A stretch of DNA of 64,000 bases from Phocaeicola faecicola (GTDB lineage Bacteria; Bacteroidota; Bacteroidia; Bacteroidales; Bacteroidaceae), in contig NZ_JABSOE010000013.1 of assembly GCF_013618865.1 (NCBI RefSeq), forward strand, positions 1 through 64,000, in the 5' to 3' direction. The translations under genes and the position numbers were made by a program. Below are positions 11,001 to 18,099 of this stretch, piece after piece. The notes under the pieces were generated by a model. The model was given only the letters and a program-made list of their open reading frames with translations, did no database searches and was not told the origin of the DNA. Within the stretch, counting starts at the first letter, position 1. Each line of letters opens with the position of its first letter.

Positions 11001-11233
11001 ATTCCTCCATTATAGTCTCTTCTCCACCATTCAGCGTAACACAAGGCCGCCTCTATTCCAAAATCTTCTAATCGATACGCATTTTGGATAAGAGTCTCCT
11101 TTAAGTTTGTATATTCTTCCTCGGTTAATTTAAGTTTCCAAAGGGGCATATCTGGGGTTATGGACGGTCTGTTACGAGCATCCAAAATCCTCATCAAAAC
11201 AACATGCTGTTCACTATTGCATATATTAACCAT
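8036..11233 (-). CDS. druH: Probable DruH, large partner protein of Druantia type III
   Basis: This 1065-residue protein is soluble, with no membrane segments and no catalytic motif that I recognise. The middle (about 240-700) looks rich in beta strands, and the two ends look helical. It is identified by its position directly upstream of and coupled to the DUF1998 helicase (ATGA overlap), by its length, and by resemblance to the large partner annotated in enterobacterial STY4851-like loci. It is the first gene of a leftward operon with a clear promoter and a palindromic operator 50 bases upstream. The assignment depends mostly on context. A search with DruH profiles would settle it. Confidence 0.68.
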   Translation of the reverse strand: MVNICNSEQHVVLMRILDARNRPSITPDMPLWKLKLTEEEYTNLKETLIQNAYRLEDFGIEAALCYAEWWRRDYNGGIPSREDVAVGLGLPHYCWEQLYKAARHGLKSHGFAFIHSLKGNEYFRTLLNQGGLPVNYIKNGTNLSGFSRFLIGLVEELSSINIDWDDNNIDLIKNFNCIAYLGKAFKNDNIYDVSLQIAHAIISEEDRWLPYDDTDSSLSELTKSLKREYRRVKSEHRTKPLSLSWKLRLTSSKTANLFVNLNIVKEISSKSIEGLNYQSCYTFDVFVSGILVGKYVRKSLVKDDKGEVIGAIYSRITVGVANDIKWSGEPVVEVKIRCDNDDRLFPTLCGSYPPNFECPQVFQMLDDNVYSLKSTANAENNIAVFSTNWKCDGSHNLLLNGELYSAIKFTDKVDLHNCMSNEDITITNEFTPYSAEFRGTYIQWVEQSNFKLLTRIPVISVFDQTGTRVGNIKPKYRVHNSKAEWRNLSNSCLLPFGLVDIKVEFPDNKYVMETFYFIDDMTFVSRNETMFSTELHLYSRHVISAKVDECENLSVEMTDKNTWRISRDACASKYSPTCNLKIIAENNPPLKVSVVAPFEGIVISDLEGKIVPSGKIISYDNLRYFNIISHGQSGMIDVTYKSDKIKDDNTIKHLKSPVIEGIVPLSDYRDLFARMFQLYGANTFDRSSSIELKICDKRIYIRKFVLDSELSSDKIRITDYTSEDTSDFIYDGDVYALPVSENIKPAELVQIKLEPYNRQMNLFTIPDELLNSEAILFSGPESSRRLVPKYYNFEQEDYSSEVRGEMSAANTILWSERLCKDDVFAGEYWAKTVKAFRIISEFNLPFTTYNAFKAIGCEPKLLVNLILACWINGASDVLIQEIDRFEDELNIAVHWIPHTVWGECIESFIRSLPPTLINIMNTKLGEITELINALFNATLSAEVASELTQYVAGGNIGNARIFSRADINQFKSKIHGCTDNNIDLPLTRFVLQNKYYVDQEMHKSYRVMIESAMCAAENFAQVKNRTNLFLLESRDYARIINFYRKYFKETYSEIFIGTVKQIVNK

Positions 11234-11265
11234 GTTCTAAAAATCAATTGGTTTATAATCTTTTG

Positions 11266-11302
11266 TAAAGATAGCGCAATTCTGTGCAATCACAATGCAC
11301 AG
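11266..11302 (-). promoter_or_regulatory. Promoter with palindromic operator of the Druantia operon
   Basis: On the minus strand a -7 box TATCTTTA (11266-11273) lies 19 bases after an ATTG (11293-11296) that serves as -33 box. This fits the Bacteroides promoter pattern. A perfect inverted repeat, CTGTGCA at 11282-11288 and TGCACAG at 11296-11302 with 7 bases between, covers the -33 box. A repressor bound there would block transcription. The WYL protein encoded at the end of the operon is the obvious candidate. Confidence 0.65.
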
Positions 11303-11695
11303 TAAACAAAAAATCCAAGATGGATACATTTCTTTCCATGTATTGATAAATGACTTAATTACTAGACTCACTTAAATTTGTTGGTATTGCAATAGATTTG
11401 GAGCGATAATCGAAAATAAGAAGTCAAAGCAATAAACGATTTTACCAAAATTCTGCAATGATAGAGAAAGTAGACACTGGACATTATCCATATTTTGCAG
11501 TCCATCTAGCTTTTCTCCAAAGGCAAGGGATGATTTAAAAACTAATATGCACAGCATTGTTCTTCGTTTGAAAAGCTTGTTTGCTATTCCTTTTTCCCTA
11601 ACAATTGTTTTGGCAATTATAGAAATACTCTGTATTTTTGCATTTAATAGAGCGTTCTTTTGTTTTAATGCAAAACAAGAAAAATATAGAACTTC

Positions 11696-11787
11696 GCTCG
11701 TTTCTAAATCGTTACCTGTTAAAAAATATATTCTTATAAACTGCTTATTTTCAGCGTGTAGGATAAATGGTGATGCCTAGCGGTGTG
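11696..11787. repeat. Right end and attachment junction of element C
   Basis: This end of the Druantia-bearing element is homologous to the right end of element B. The 23 bases at 11696-11718 are identical to 51198-51220, and similarity continues to the junction at 11780-11787 (GCGGTGTG, against GCCGTGTG in element B). The junction lies in the codons H-T-A of a truncated integrase. The rest of the gap 11303-11695 is AT-rich and shows no convincing gene. Confidence 0.7.
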
Positions 11788-12846
11788 TGTGGTCAGATTC
11801 TTTTTGATGCCGCAGAAGTCCGCAATCTCCTTCAGGTAGCTGTTTGCCTTCTGATTGCAGACAACAGGAAGGCAAGTCCCTTGTTTAAGACATATCGGAT
11901 GTGATTCGTTTTTCTTCAGGATTGCCAATGGAACAGGAAGAAGCGGAACATTTGCTATGGAACTTGACTTTCTTCTTCTCTCCAGCTTTACACGTCCTTT
12001 TCTTATCCACCAGTCACCGTTATTGTCCTGCTCCAGATGTTCCGGTCTCAATGTGGATACATCAGCGAACGCCAGACCGGTGAAGCACGCAAACAAAAAG
12101 ATGTCCTTGACAAGCTCCAGTCTCGGAATATCAAATTCCCTGTTCATTATAGCCTGAAGCTCGTTATTTGTCAGGAATACCGGATCAGTCTCGTCCTGTT
12201 CCATCTTATATCCGTAAAACGGGTCTTTCCGCATCCATTCTTTGGCTATTGCCATATTGGTGATTTTCTTCAGACATTTCATGTAGCGGACTATTGTGTT
12301 ACGGCACAGTCCGGCTTCTGTCTTCAGAAAAACATCAAAAGCCTTGATGAAATCAGGGGAAAGTTCATGGAATGTAATATCATCCTTCTCATAAAAACGC
12401 GGCACAAACGTTTCAAGTTTTCTGAGCACATTCTTATAACGGTTGATGGTAACGGGAGAATAGTCTATGTCAACAACCTTTTCCATAGAGGAAATTTCTT
12501 CTTTGACTGTTCCAAGCAACGTCCGGACAGTCTCATCCTTTCCGAACACACGCTTTAATATCGTCTTTGGAGTTATCAGTGCCGATTCAAAGGTCAGTTC
12601 CTTGTGCTTTTCGTATGCGCGTGTAGTGAGGGCGGAAATATAGTTATTCAATTCGATGGAAGCCCTGTCTTTTCCTTTGCTGCATCCCTTTGCCGGATTC
12701 CAGTTCTTTAATGGAATGCTTCTCTGTATTCTTATTTCTTCATATTGCCCGTTGATGGTAATCCTCATTAGGATTGGAGCCTCGCCATTTTTCAGCAGTT
12801 TTGTTTTCAGAACGAAAAATAGAATGTTCATTGTTCCTTGTTTCAT
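11734..12846 (-). pseudogene. Tyrosine recombinase truncated at its catalytic HxxR motif by element C
   Basis: The frame encodes the N-terminal SAM-like and core-binding parts and the first half of the catalytic domain of a Bacteroides-type tyrosine integrase. It reads normally up to KKNLTTHTARH, then runs into a short unrelated tail (HHLSYTLKISSL) and stops. It therefore lacks the second half of box II and the tyrosine nucleophile. The tail is homologous to the tail of the second truncated integrase at 51.2 kb because both are read from the end of related inserted elements. I chose the ATG at 12846 because its start (MKQGTMNILFF) matches the related protein. The missing C-terminal part is not in the window. 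Confidence 0.85.
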
Positions 12847-12848
12847 GA

Positions 12849-13058
12849 TCATTTTCTTTTTGAAGTTGCACATTCGGTTATTTCGTCAATCCTGAATTGA
12901 GCGGATGGCTGGAGAGAAATGTTAAATTCGGTGGCTTTTATTATTGCCGGCTCTAAAAAAACACCGTTTTTTGTTTCTCTTACTATTATCCGCCTGTAGG
13001 TACAATCATTATCATCGGATAAGAAAGCCTTTAGCAGACGTTGTATTTCATCCGTCAT
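12849..13058 (-). CDS. Small unknown protein upstream of the truncated integrase
   Basis: This is a 69-residue acidic and basic mixed protein with no motif that I recognise. It ends 2 bases before the integrase start. It is directly preceded by a good -7 box (TACATTTG, 13072-13079), which supports expression as a two-gene unit with the integrase. It could be a recombination directionality factor or a leader peptide, but nothing in the sequence shows this. Confidence 0.45.
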   Translation of the reverse strand: MTDEIQRLLKAFLSDDNDCTYRRIIVRETKNGVFLEPAIIKATEFNISLQPSAQFRIDEITECATSKRK

Positions 13059-13071
13059 TCAGTAGGGTATG

Positions 13072-13079
13072 CAAATGTA
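13072..13079 (-). promoter_or_regulatory. Promoter -7 box for the small gene and integrase
   Basis: On the minus strand TACATTTG fits the Bacteroides -7 consensus and lies about 14 bases before the ATG at 13058. No clear -33 box is seen at the usual distance. A TTTG lies 27 bases upstream. Confidence 0.45.
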
Positions 13080-13234
13080 GAATTTCATCCCTGAAAATGA
13101 TTCACGCAAATCGTTGAGAATAAGTGAAGTATGGTACATATCGGTGGTTTTTTCATGGGACTCAAAAAAAGCCACCGAATCAGCAATTTTTTATTGCACC
13201 AGATTGCATATTTTTGCGGGCAGTACATAAAGAA

Positions 13235-13268
13235 AAAACCGCTGAAATAACTGTATTTCAGCGGTTTT
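13235..13268. terminator. Strong bidirectional terminator beside the attachment repeat
   Basis: A perfect 15-bp stem (13235-13249 and 13254-13268, core CCGCTGAAATA) has a 4-base loop. A runs lead into it and T runs follow it. A related hairpin lies at the same place beside the other copy of the attachment repeat (52527-52559), so it belongs to the conserved integrase and attachment module. Confidence 0.75.
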
Positions 13269-13287
13269 CATGATTTTTCGTTTTGTA

Positions 13288-13306
13288 AAAGTGGTGCCAC
13301 CAGGAA
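13288..13306. repeat. 19-bp direct repeat, candidate attachment site (left end of element A)
   Basis: AAAGTGGTGCCACCAGGAA is repeated exactly at 52580-52598. Both copies lie just upstream of the 5' end of a truncated integrase and just beyond a terminator hairpin. On the minus strand it reads like a tRNA 3' end (TTCCTGGTGGCACCA), which suggests a tRNA-derived core, but no complete tRNA is present. The remaining gap from 13307 to 13449 shows no gene. Confidence 0.6.
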
Positions 13307-13449
13307 TCGTAATCTAACGATAAGTGGCTGAATATCTTTGATGTATCTTTTAGCTAAAGAAGTAATCTCCCGCTATTGCTCCACCGGATTCTTGCAATAT
13401 TTTGCACTAGGTTGCGTGGAGGTTTCCGCAACAAAGATACGGAAAAATA

Positions 13450-13929
13450 TTAAAAGATATTACATAATGATTTTAGTTTATCAATTTCTGTTCTTAAATT
13501 AATCAAACTAAGGTTAGACTCTAAAATTAGCTTATTAGAAACATAGGATATTTTTGATTTAATAAAGAGTGACAAATCTAAATTAATATTATAAGAAGAA
13601 ATAAATGAATTTATGGAATTCAAAGCTAGATATGCCATCGGGAAAACTATATTTTTACTGTTTCCTATTTCATATTCAGCTAATTGTAATGCATATATAA
13701 TAGCATGAGTTAAATATGTATTTCTTTCATTTTCTATAGAATGAAGGCTGACCTTTATATTATTTTGTTTAACAAGATTTTGGATATTCCGTTCACTATC
13801 ACTATTACCATATTTCAGATTAATATCTATGAGTTGTAACTCAAATTCCTTTTGTGAGATCTGCATTTGGCAATTATTCGCTTGTCTTAACTCATTTGAG
13901 AATTGATTGTATAACTGACTACTGTCCAT
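13450..13929 (-). CDS. Unknown helical protein, second gene of a pair
   Basis: About 159 residues from the preferred ATG at 13929, or 168 from 13956. It is mostly helical, with no signal peptide, membrane segment or known motif. Its start overlaps the end of the upstream membrane protein gene by 11 bases, so the two are translated together and probably work together. The region is visibly AT-rich compared with the mobilization genes of the same element, as is usual for cargo at the distal end. Function unknown. Confidence 0.6.
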   Translation of the reverse strand: MDSSQLYNQFSNELRQANNCQMQISQKEFELQLIDINLKYGNSDSERNIQNLVKQNNIKVSLHSIENERNTYLTHAIIYALQLAEYEIGNSKNIVFPMAYLALNSINSFISSYNINLDLSLFIKSKISYVSNKLILESNLSLINLRTEIDKLKSLCNIF

Positions 13930-15118
13930 CTTGCTGCCCTCCATTTTCAGAATCATTTTTTATTTGATTTTTTTTCATTGCTTCTTGAAGCTTTTCAATA
14001 AACTTAGCAAGGTTTGCATTTCCTTCTGTAGTATCATTAATACTATTTTGTAATGTAGTTATGATAACTGCAAATAATCTTTTTTGTTCTTCAATAGAAC
14101 TTATTTGTTCTTTAACATCATTTAGATAAGAATCTAATTTCTCTTTTACTTGTTGTAATGCAATTGTAAATTCTCCTATTGAAGCTAGTTTTGATTCAAA
14201 ACCTTCAGTTTTTTCATTTATCTTTTGGGTGTAAGTCTTTGACTGTTCTTGAAGTATATTATAATATTCTGATAATATTTTTTGACTCTGCTCATCAGAG
14301 TTTCTTCTCAGTCCATTTAAGTATTCATCTGCTCTTCTATATAGATCGTTTTGTTGTACACTAAAATTAGAAGATATGCCTTCCAGTTTTTCTCTATGCT
14401 CTTTAATGATTTGTTCTGTATCTTCTTTTAGTTTTGTAATTTGTTCATTATTCTTCGCCTTAATATATGCGATACTATCATCTCCTACTTTTTTAAGTCG
14501 CTTTATATCTTTAACCCCTTCTCTTCCTTGTTGAATAAGTTCGTCCATCTTGAAAATAGAATAAAAACTAAAGACTAGAAAAAGTATGGTTAAAATAGCA
14601 GCCCACATAGTAATATTATTGTACTCATGGTCAATTTTAGTCAAATGTAAATCTATCATTGCTTTAGTTTGTCCTTCTAATAATGTTCTTTCAGCATTAA
14701 ATTGTAAAGAATCACGTGATAACTTTGACTGATGTTGTTCTTGTATCTTAATTGACTGATTATAATAATTAGATATAATAGTAGACAGATCTTTATATTG
14801 ATTTTCGGATAATTTTTGTTTGGAACCTAATGTATATTTTATCAATGAATCAGCCAATAATGCATTATTGGCTTTCTGGATATTTTCAATCAGTGCTGTA
14901 TTATATGCTGAAATGCTGAAACATAAACTGTCTGTTTTATTGATATGATTAATATAATAATCTTTTATTCGCTTTTGAGACAGATTCAATGTATAGCTAG
15001 AATAACATAGATATCCAATAAATAAGCAACAAAATAGCCCTGTTATACTTAAGAAAAACTTCCCATAGGAAGTAGCCATTCTTTTTAATATTGCGAAAAA
15101 TAATTTTTTATCGTGCAT
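13919..15118 (-). CDS. Membrane protein with periplasmic domain and cytoplasmic coiled coil
   Basis: This 399-residue protein has a membrane segment at about 20-42 and a second at about 170-192. The loop of about 125 residues between them is probably periplasmic. Residues 200-380 form a long coiled coil in the cytoplasm. The layout recalls sensory or anchoring proteins such as methyl-accepting proteins, but no HAMP or signalling motif is visible. It is divergent from the ParB-like gene and coupled to the small helical protein downstream. The position at the distal end of element A suggests cargo, possibly a defence or surface-sensing pair. The function is not known. Confidence 0.65.
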   Translation of the reverse strand: MHDKKLFFAILKRMATSYGKFFLSITGLFCCLFIGYLCYSSYTLNLSQKRIKDYYINHINKTDSLCFSISAYNTALIENIQKANNALLADSLIKYTLGSKQKLSENQYKDLSTIISNYYNQSIKIQEQHQSKLSRDSLQFNAERTLLEGQTKAMIDLHLTKIDHEYNNITMWAAILTILFLVFSFYSIFKMDELIQQGREGVKDIKRLKKVGDDSIAYIKAKNNEQITKLKEDTEQIIKEHREKLEGISSNFSVQQNDLYRRADEYLNGLRRNSDEQSQKILSEYYNILQEQSKTYTQKINEKTEGFESKLASIGEFTIALQQVKEKLDSYLNDVKEQISSIEEQKRLFAVIITTLQNSINDTTEGNANLAKFIEKLQEAMKKNQIKNDSENGGQQDGQ

Positions 15119-15534
15119 CTTTTATTTTTTATCTTAAAGATTCTTTTTACATGAAATATAATGTTGCCAAAGTTACTTTATTCATGGCTGAAAAACAAAA
15201 TTACTGATTACAAACTAAATTAGGATTTTCTTTTTTATCTTTCATTATTGCGCTATCGGAGGTTTGTAGTGTTTATAAAAGTTAGATGACTAATTTTAAA
15301 ATTTAAGATTTTTATAACAATGGTACAAATCTTATATTGAATAAGATTTCAAGATAGTAATTATTAATAGTCCATTTCTGCCATTCTATATAACTGGGGT
15401 AAATAAAAAATGAATATTAATTATATGCTATTAGAGGATGAAATTATTAGAATATAGTCTGCTTATGTATATAAGTCTTTTGCTACAAGTTTACTTATTT
15501 CGATAATCTATGATTATTATTAAAATAATATAAC

Positions 15535-15542
15535 TATCTTTG
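15535..15542 (+). promoter_or_regulatory. Promoter -7 box of the ParB-like gene in a 455-bp gap
   Basis: TATCTTTG matches the -7 consensus and lies 31 bases before the ATG at 15574. The -33 box is not clear. The rest of the gap between 15119 and 15573 is AT-rich and holds no gene that I can support. It must also carry the promoter of the leftward membrane protein gene. Confidence 0.5.
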
Positions 15543-15573
15543 TATCAAGATTAATTAGATTATATAATTGAGT

Positions 15574-17172
15574 ATGAAAATAGATTATTCAAGTTGGAGT
15601 ACCCGTTTATTATCAATTGACAATCTAAAATTAGATGTTAAGAATCCTCGCTTCTCCTATCAATCTACAAAAGAAATGAATCAAACAGAGATAGTAAAAT
15701 ATCTCATTACGAACTATGCTGTATATGAATTGGCTAAATCCATTGCTATAAATGGATATTTGTTGAATGAAGAACCTATTGTTTGTAAAGAAGGAGATTA
15801 TTATGTCGTATTGGAAGGTAATCGCCGAATTGCAGCTTGTAAAATACTATTGAATCCCTATAAATACCTTTCTCCACAACGAGCAAAAGAACTATCTAAA
15901 TATGGTTCGATTGAAGATAAAATAAGATGCAATATAGCACCTACTCGAAGAGATGCAGATACTATCATTTACAATAAACATACAGGTATTCCATTACAGA
16001 AATGGGATAAGGTTAGCCAAGATGCATTTTTAGTAAATTTATTGAGAAATGATAATCTGTCGGCGGAAGAAGTTGCCTTAAGATTAAGTGTTCCTGTTTC
16101 TGAAATAAGAAAAGCTTTACGTCGTTATTCTATACATCAATATAGTATTAAACTTTTTCAAACTGAGCCATATGAACTAGAACAAATTCAAGAACAAGGA
16201 TTTCCTATAACTAATTTTGAGCGTTTCTATGATGATGAGCGAGGCTTGAATTTTCTTGGACTAAGTTTTGGTAGTAATGGTGAAATATTAAAGCGATTAC
16301 CTCAAGAAGAATTTGATAAACGTTTCAAATTTATAGTAAATCAAATCTTATCGCAAGACTTAACATCTCGAACCTTTAATAATGAAAAGGATAAAGAAGA
16401 GTATTTTTCTTCTATTAAAAGTTATAACAAAGATAAATTTGACTTAGATATAAAATCATCTCAAGCACCAATGGAGTCTAAAGAGGTTAATGACTCTAAT
16501 AATACCAATAAAGATCAAATTGAAGTAAATGTACAAGGAGAAACGGAAATAATTGCAAAGACAAAACGTACTCGTAAAAAGTCTGGATTATTTGCTGATT
16601 ATAATTGGGGAGATACTGGTGTTAATAAATTAGATGCATTATTCAGGAGTTTACAAGAATTAAATCATAAGAAACATACTGATATGGCAGGAATAATCTT
16701 ACGTTGCTACGTTGATATGCTGATATATGAATTCTTGAAAAAGAAAAAACAAATTGGAGAAGTTAATAAAGAAGATGCAATTAATAGTGCAACTAATAAT
16801 GATAAAAAATATAATGAATTAAAACAGTATATAAAATCGGCATATGCTTTGAGTGATGAGGAAATAAAAGATGAAGAATTAAGACGTTATACTAGATTTA
16901 CAAATAAAGAATCGTCAGGTAAAATACCTGAATTAGGAAATATGGTTGCATATATTATTCGCCATCCTGAATTGCTTGACGATAATACGCGATTAATACA
17001 AGTTTTGGATAAATTCAAGAAAAGTCGTACTGATTTCATTGATTTGACAGCTTGTAATATGTTTGTACATAACCAATATTACTCTGCAAATGCAATAGCA
17101 CTTGAGGCAAGTGCAAATGATTTAGCACCTGTTTTAGATGCTATGTATATAGCGATAAAGAATGAAGAATAA
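15574..17172 (+). CDS. ParB/Srx-fold domain protein paired with a Dam methylase
   Basis: This 532-residue protein has an N-terminal ParB-like domain (about 10-100) with the signature EGNRRIAACK near residues 75-85. A helix-turn-helix-like stretch follows at about 150-190 (LSAEEVALRLSVPVSEIRKAL). The helical C-terminal half contains a lysine-rich segment (KTKRTRKK, about 330). ParB-fold domains bind or hydrolyse nucleotides and in mobile elements often accompany DNA methylases. I set the start at the ATG at 15574. An upstream TTG is less likely. It overlaps the methylase gene by 11 bases, so the two form one unit. The role may be in modification, partitioning or defence. Confidence 0.7.
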   Translation: MKIDYSSWSTRLLSIDNLKLDVKNPRFSYQSTKEMNQTEIVKYLITNYAVYELAKSIAINGYLLNEEPIVCKEGDYYVVLEGNRRIAACKILLNPYKYLSPQRAKELSKYGSIEDKIRCNIAPTRRDADTIIYNKHTGIPLQKWDKVSQDAFLVNLLRNDNLSAEEVALRLSVPVSEIRKALRRYSIHQYSIKLFQTEPYELEQIQEQGFPITNFERFYDDERGLNFLGLSFGSNGEILKRLPQEEFDKRFKFIVNQILSQDLTSRTFNNEKDKEEYFSSIKSYNKDKFDLDIKSSQAPMESKEVNDSNNTNKDQIEVNVQGETEIIAKTKRTRKKSGLFADYNWGDTGVNKLDALFRSLQELNHKKHTDMAGIILRCYVDMLIYEFLKKKKQIGEVNKEDAINSATNNDKKYNELKQYIKSAYALSDEEIKDEELRRYTRFTNKESSGKIPELGNMVAYIIRHPELLDDNTRLIQVLDKFKKSRTDFIDLTACNMFVHNQYYSANAIALEASANDLAPVLDAMYIAIKNEE

Positions 17173-18019
17173 TAATTATAGCCCATTAAGGTATCCAGGA
17201 GGAAAAAGTCGCTTAATAGATTTTATGAAATCTATAATAGAGCAAAATAATCTGAAAGGAGGCACATATATTGAGCCATTTTCAGGTGGAGCAGCTATTG
17301 CTTTAGCATTGGCTATCGATGGATATATGAAACGCGTTGTTATTAATGATTATGATCGGTCTATATATGCATTTTGGCATAGTATACTATATTATACTGA
17401 TGCATTTATTGATAAAATACGTAATACTCCTTTATCTATTGATGAATGGTATACACAACGACAAATTCAACAAAATAAACAAAATGTAGATCTGTTTGAT
17501 TTGGGGTTTTCTACATTTTTCCTTAATCGTACTAATAGATCTGGAGTTCTAAAGGCTGGTGTAATTGGAGGATTACAACAAATTGGCACTTATAAAATCG
17601 ATGCTCGTTATAATAAAGAACAACTTATAGAACGCATACAACTCATTGCTCAATTTAAGGATAAGTTTATTTTACATAATGAAGATGCAATAAACTTATT
17701 ACGTCGATATCGTAATATCGCTCGCAAAAATTTAATATACTTAGATCCACCTTATTATATAAAAGGGAGAGAACTTTATGTAAATTTCTTTAAAGAGGCA
17801 GATCATATTGCATTGTCACAAGCTATACAACAAAGGGATAACATGAATTGGATTATTACCTATGATAATCATGCCTTTATTCATAATTTGTATCCCAATG
17901 CAAAGTCATTATCTTATGCATTACCATATAGTGCTGGAACCAATAAGCATGGTGTAGAATTACTTTTTAGTAAACAAGATATAATTATACCAGAAAATCT
18001 TTTACCTTCTTTGGTATAA
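17162..18019 (+). CDS. DNA adenine methylase, Dam/DpnM family
   Basis: This 285-residue protein has the N-terminal RYPGGKSR, the SAM-binding FSGGAA at about residues 40-45 and the catalytic DPPYY at about 195-199. These are the hallmarks of D12-class N6-adenine methyltransferases, and the length is normal. It is translationally coupled to the ParB-like gene. No restriction endonuclease is coupled to it. It could be a solitary methylase that protects the element against host restriction, or the modification part of a system in which the ParB-like protein is the partner. The target site cannot be read from the sequence. Confidence 0.88.
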   Translation: MKNNNYSPLRYPGGKSRLIDFMKSIIEQNNLKGGTYIEPFSGGAAIALALAIDGYMKRVVINDYDRSIYAFWHSILYYTDAFIDKIRNTPLSIDEWYTQRQIQQNKQNVDLFDLGFSTFFLNRTNRSGVLKAGVIGGLQQIGTYKIDARYNKEQLIERIQLIAQFKDKFILHNEDAINLLRRYRNIARKNLIYLDPPYYIKGRELYVNFFKEADHIALSQAIQQRDNMNWIITYDNHAFIHNLYPNAKSLSYALPYSAGTNKHGVELLFSKQDIIIPENLLPSLV

Positions 18020-18099
18020 ACCTTAAGCTACATCATAGATAAAAATGTAGAATTTATAATGTAGTTCTATTCTATCTATATAATATTCTTGATAATGTA

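Noticed and set aside
11372-11557. A 61-residue minus-strand open frame between the Druantia promoter and the end of element C
   Set aside because: No promoter or ribosome-binding signal, composition not protein-like, and it lies in AT-rich non-coding sequence.
11734-12846. Ordinary decay of an integrase pseudogene
   Set aside because: The frame is clean up to HTARH, and the tail and flank match the end of element B, so a specific insertion explains it better than random decay.
13288-13310. A tRNA gene at the 19-bp repeat
   Set aside because: Only the 3' end of a tRNA is resembled. The sequence to the right does not continue into an anticodon arm at either copy, so I call it an attachment core.
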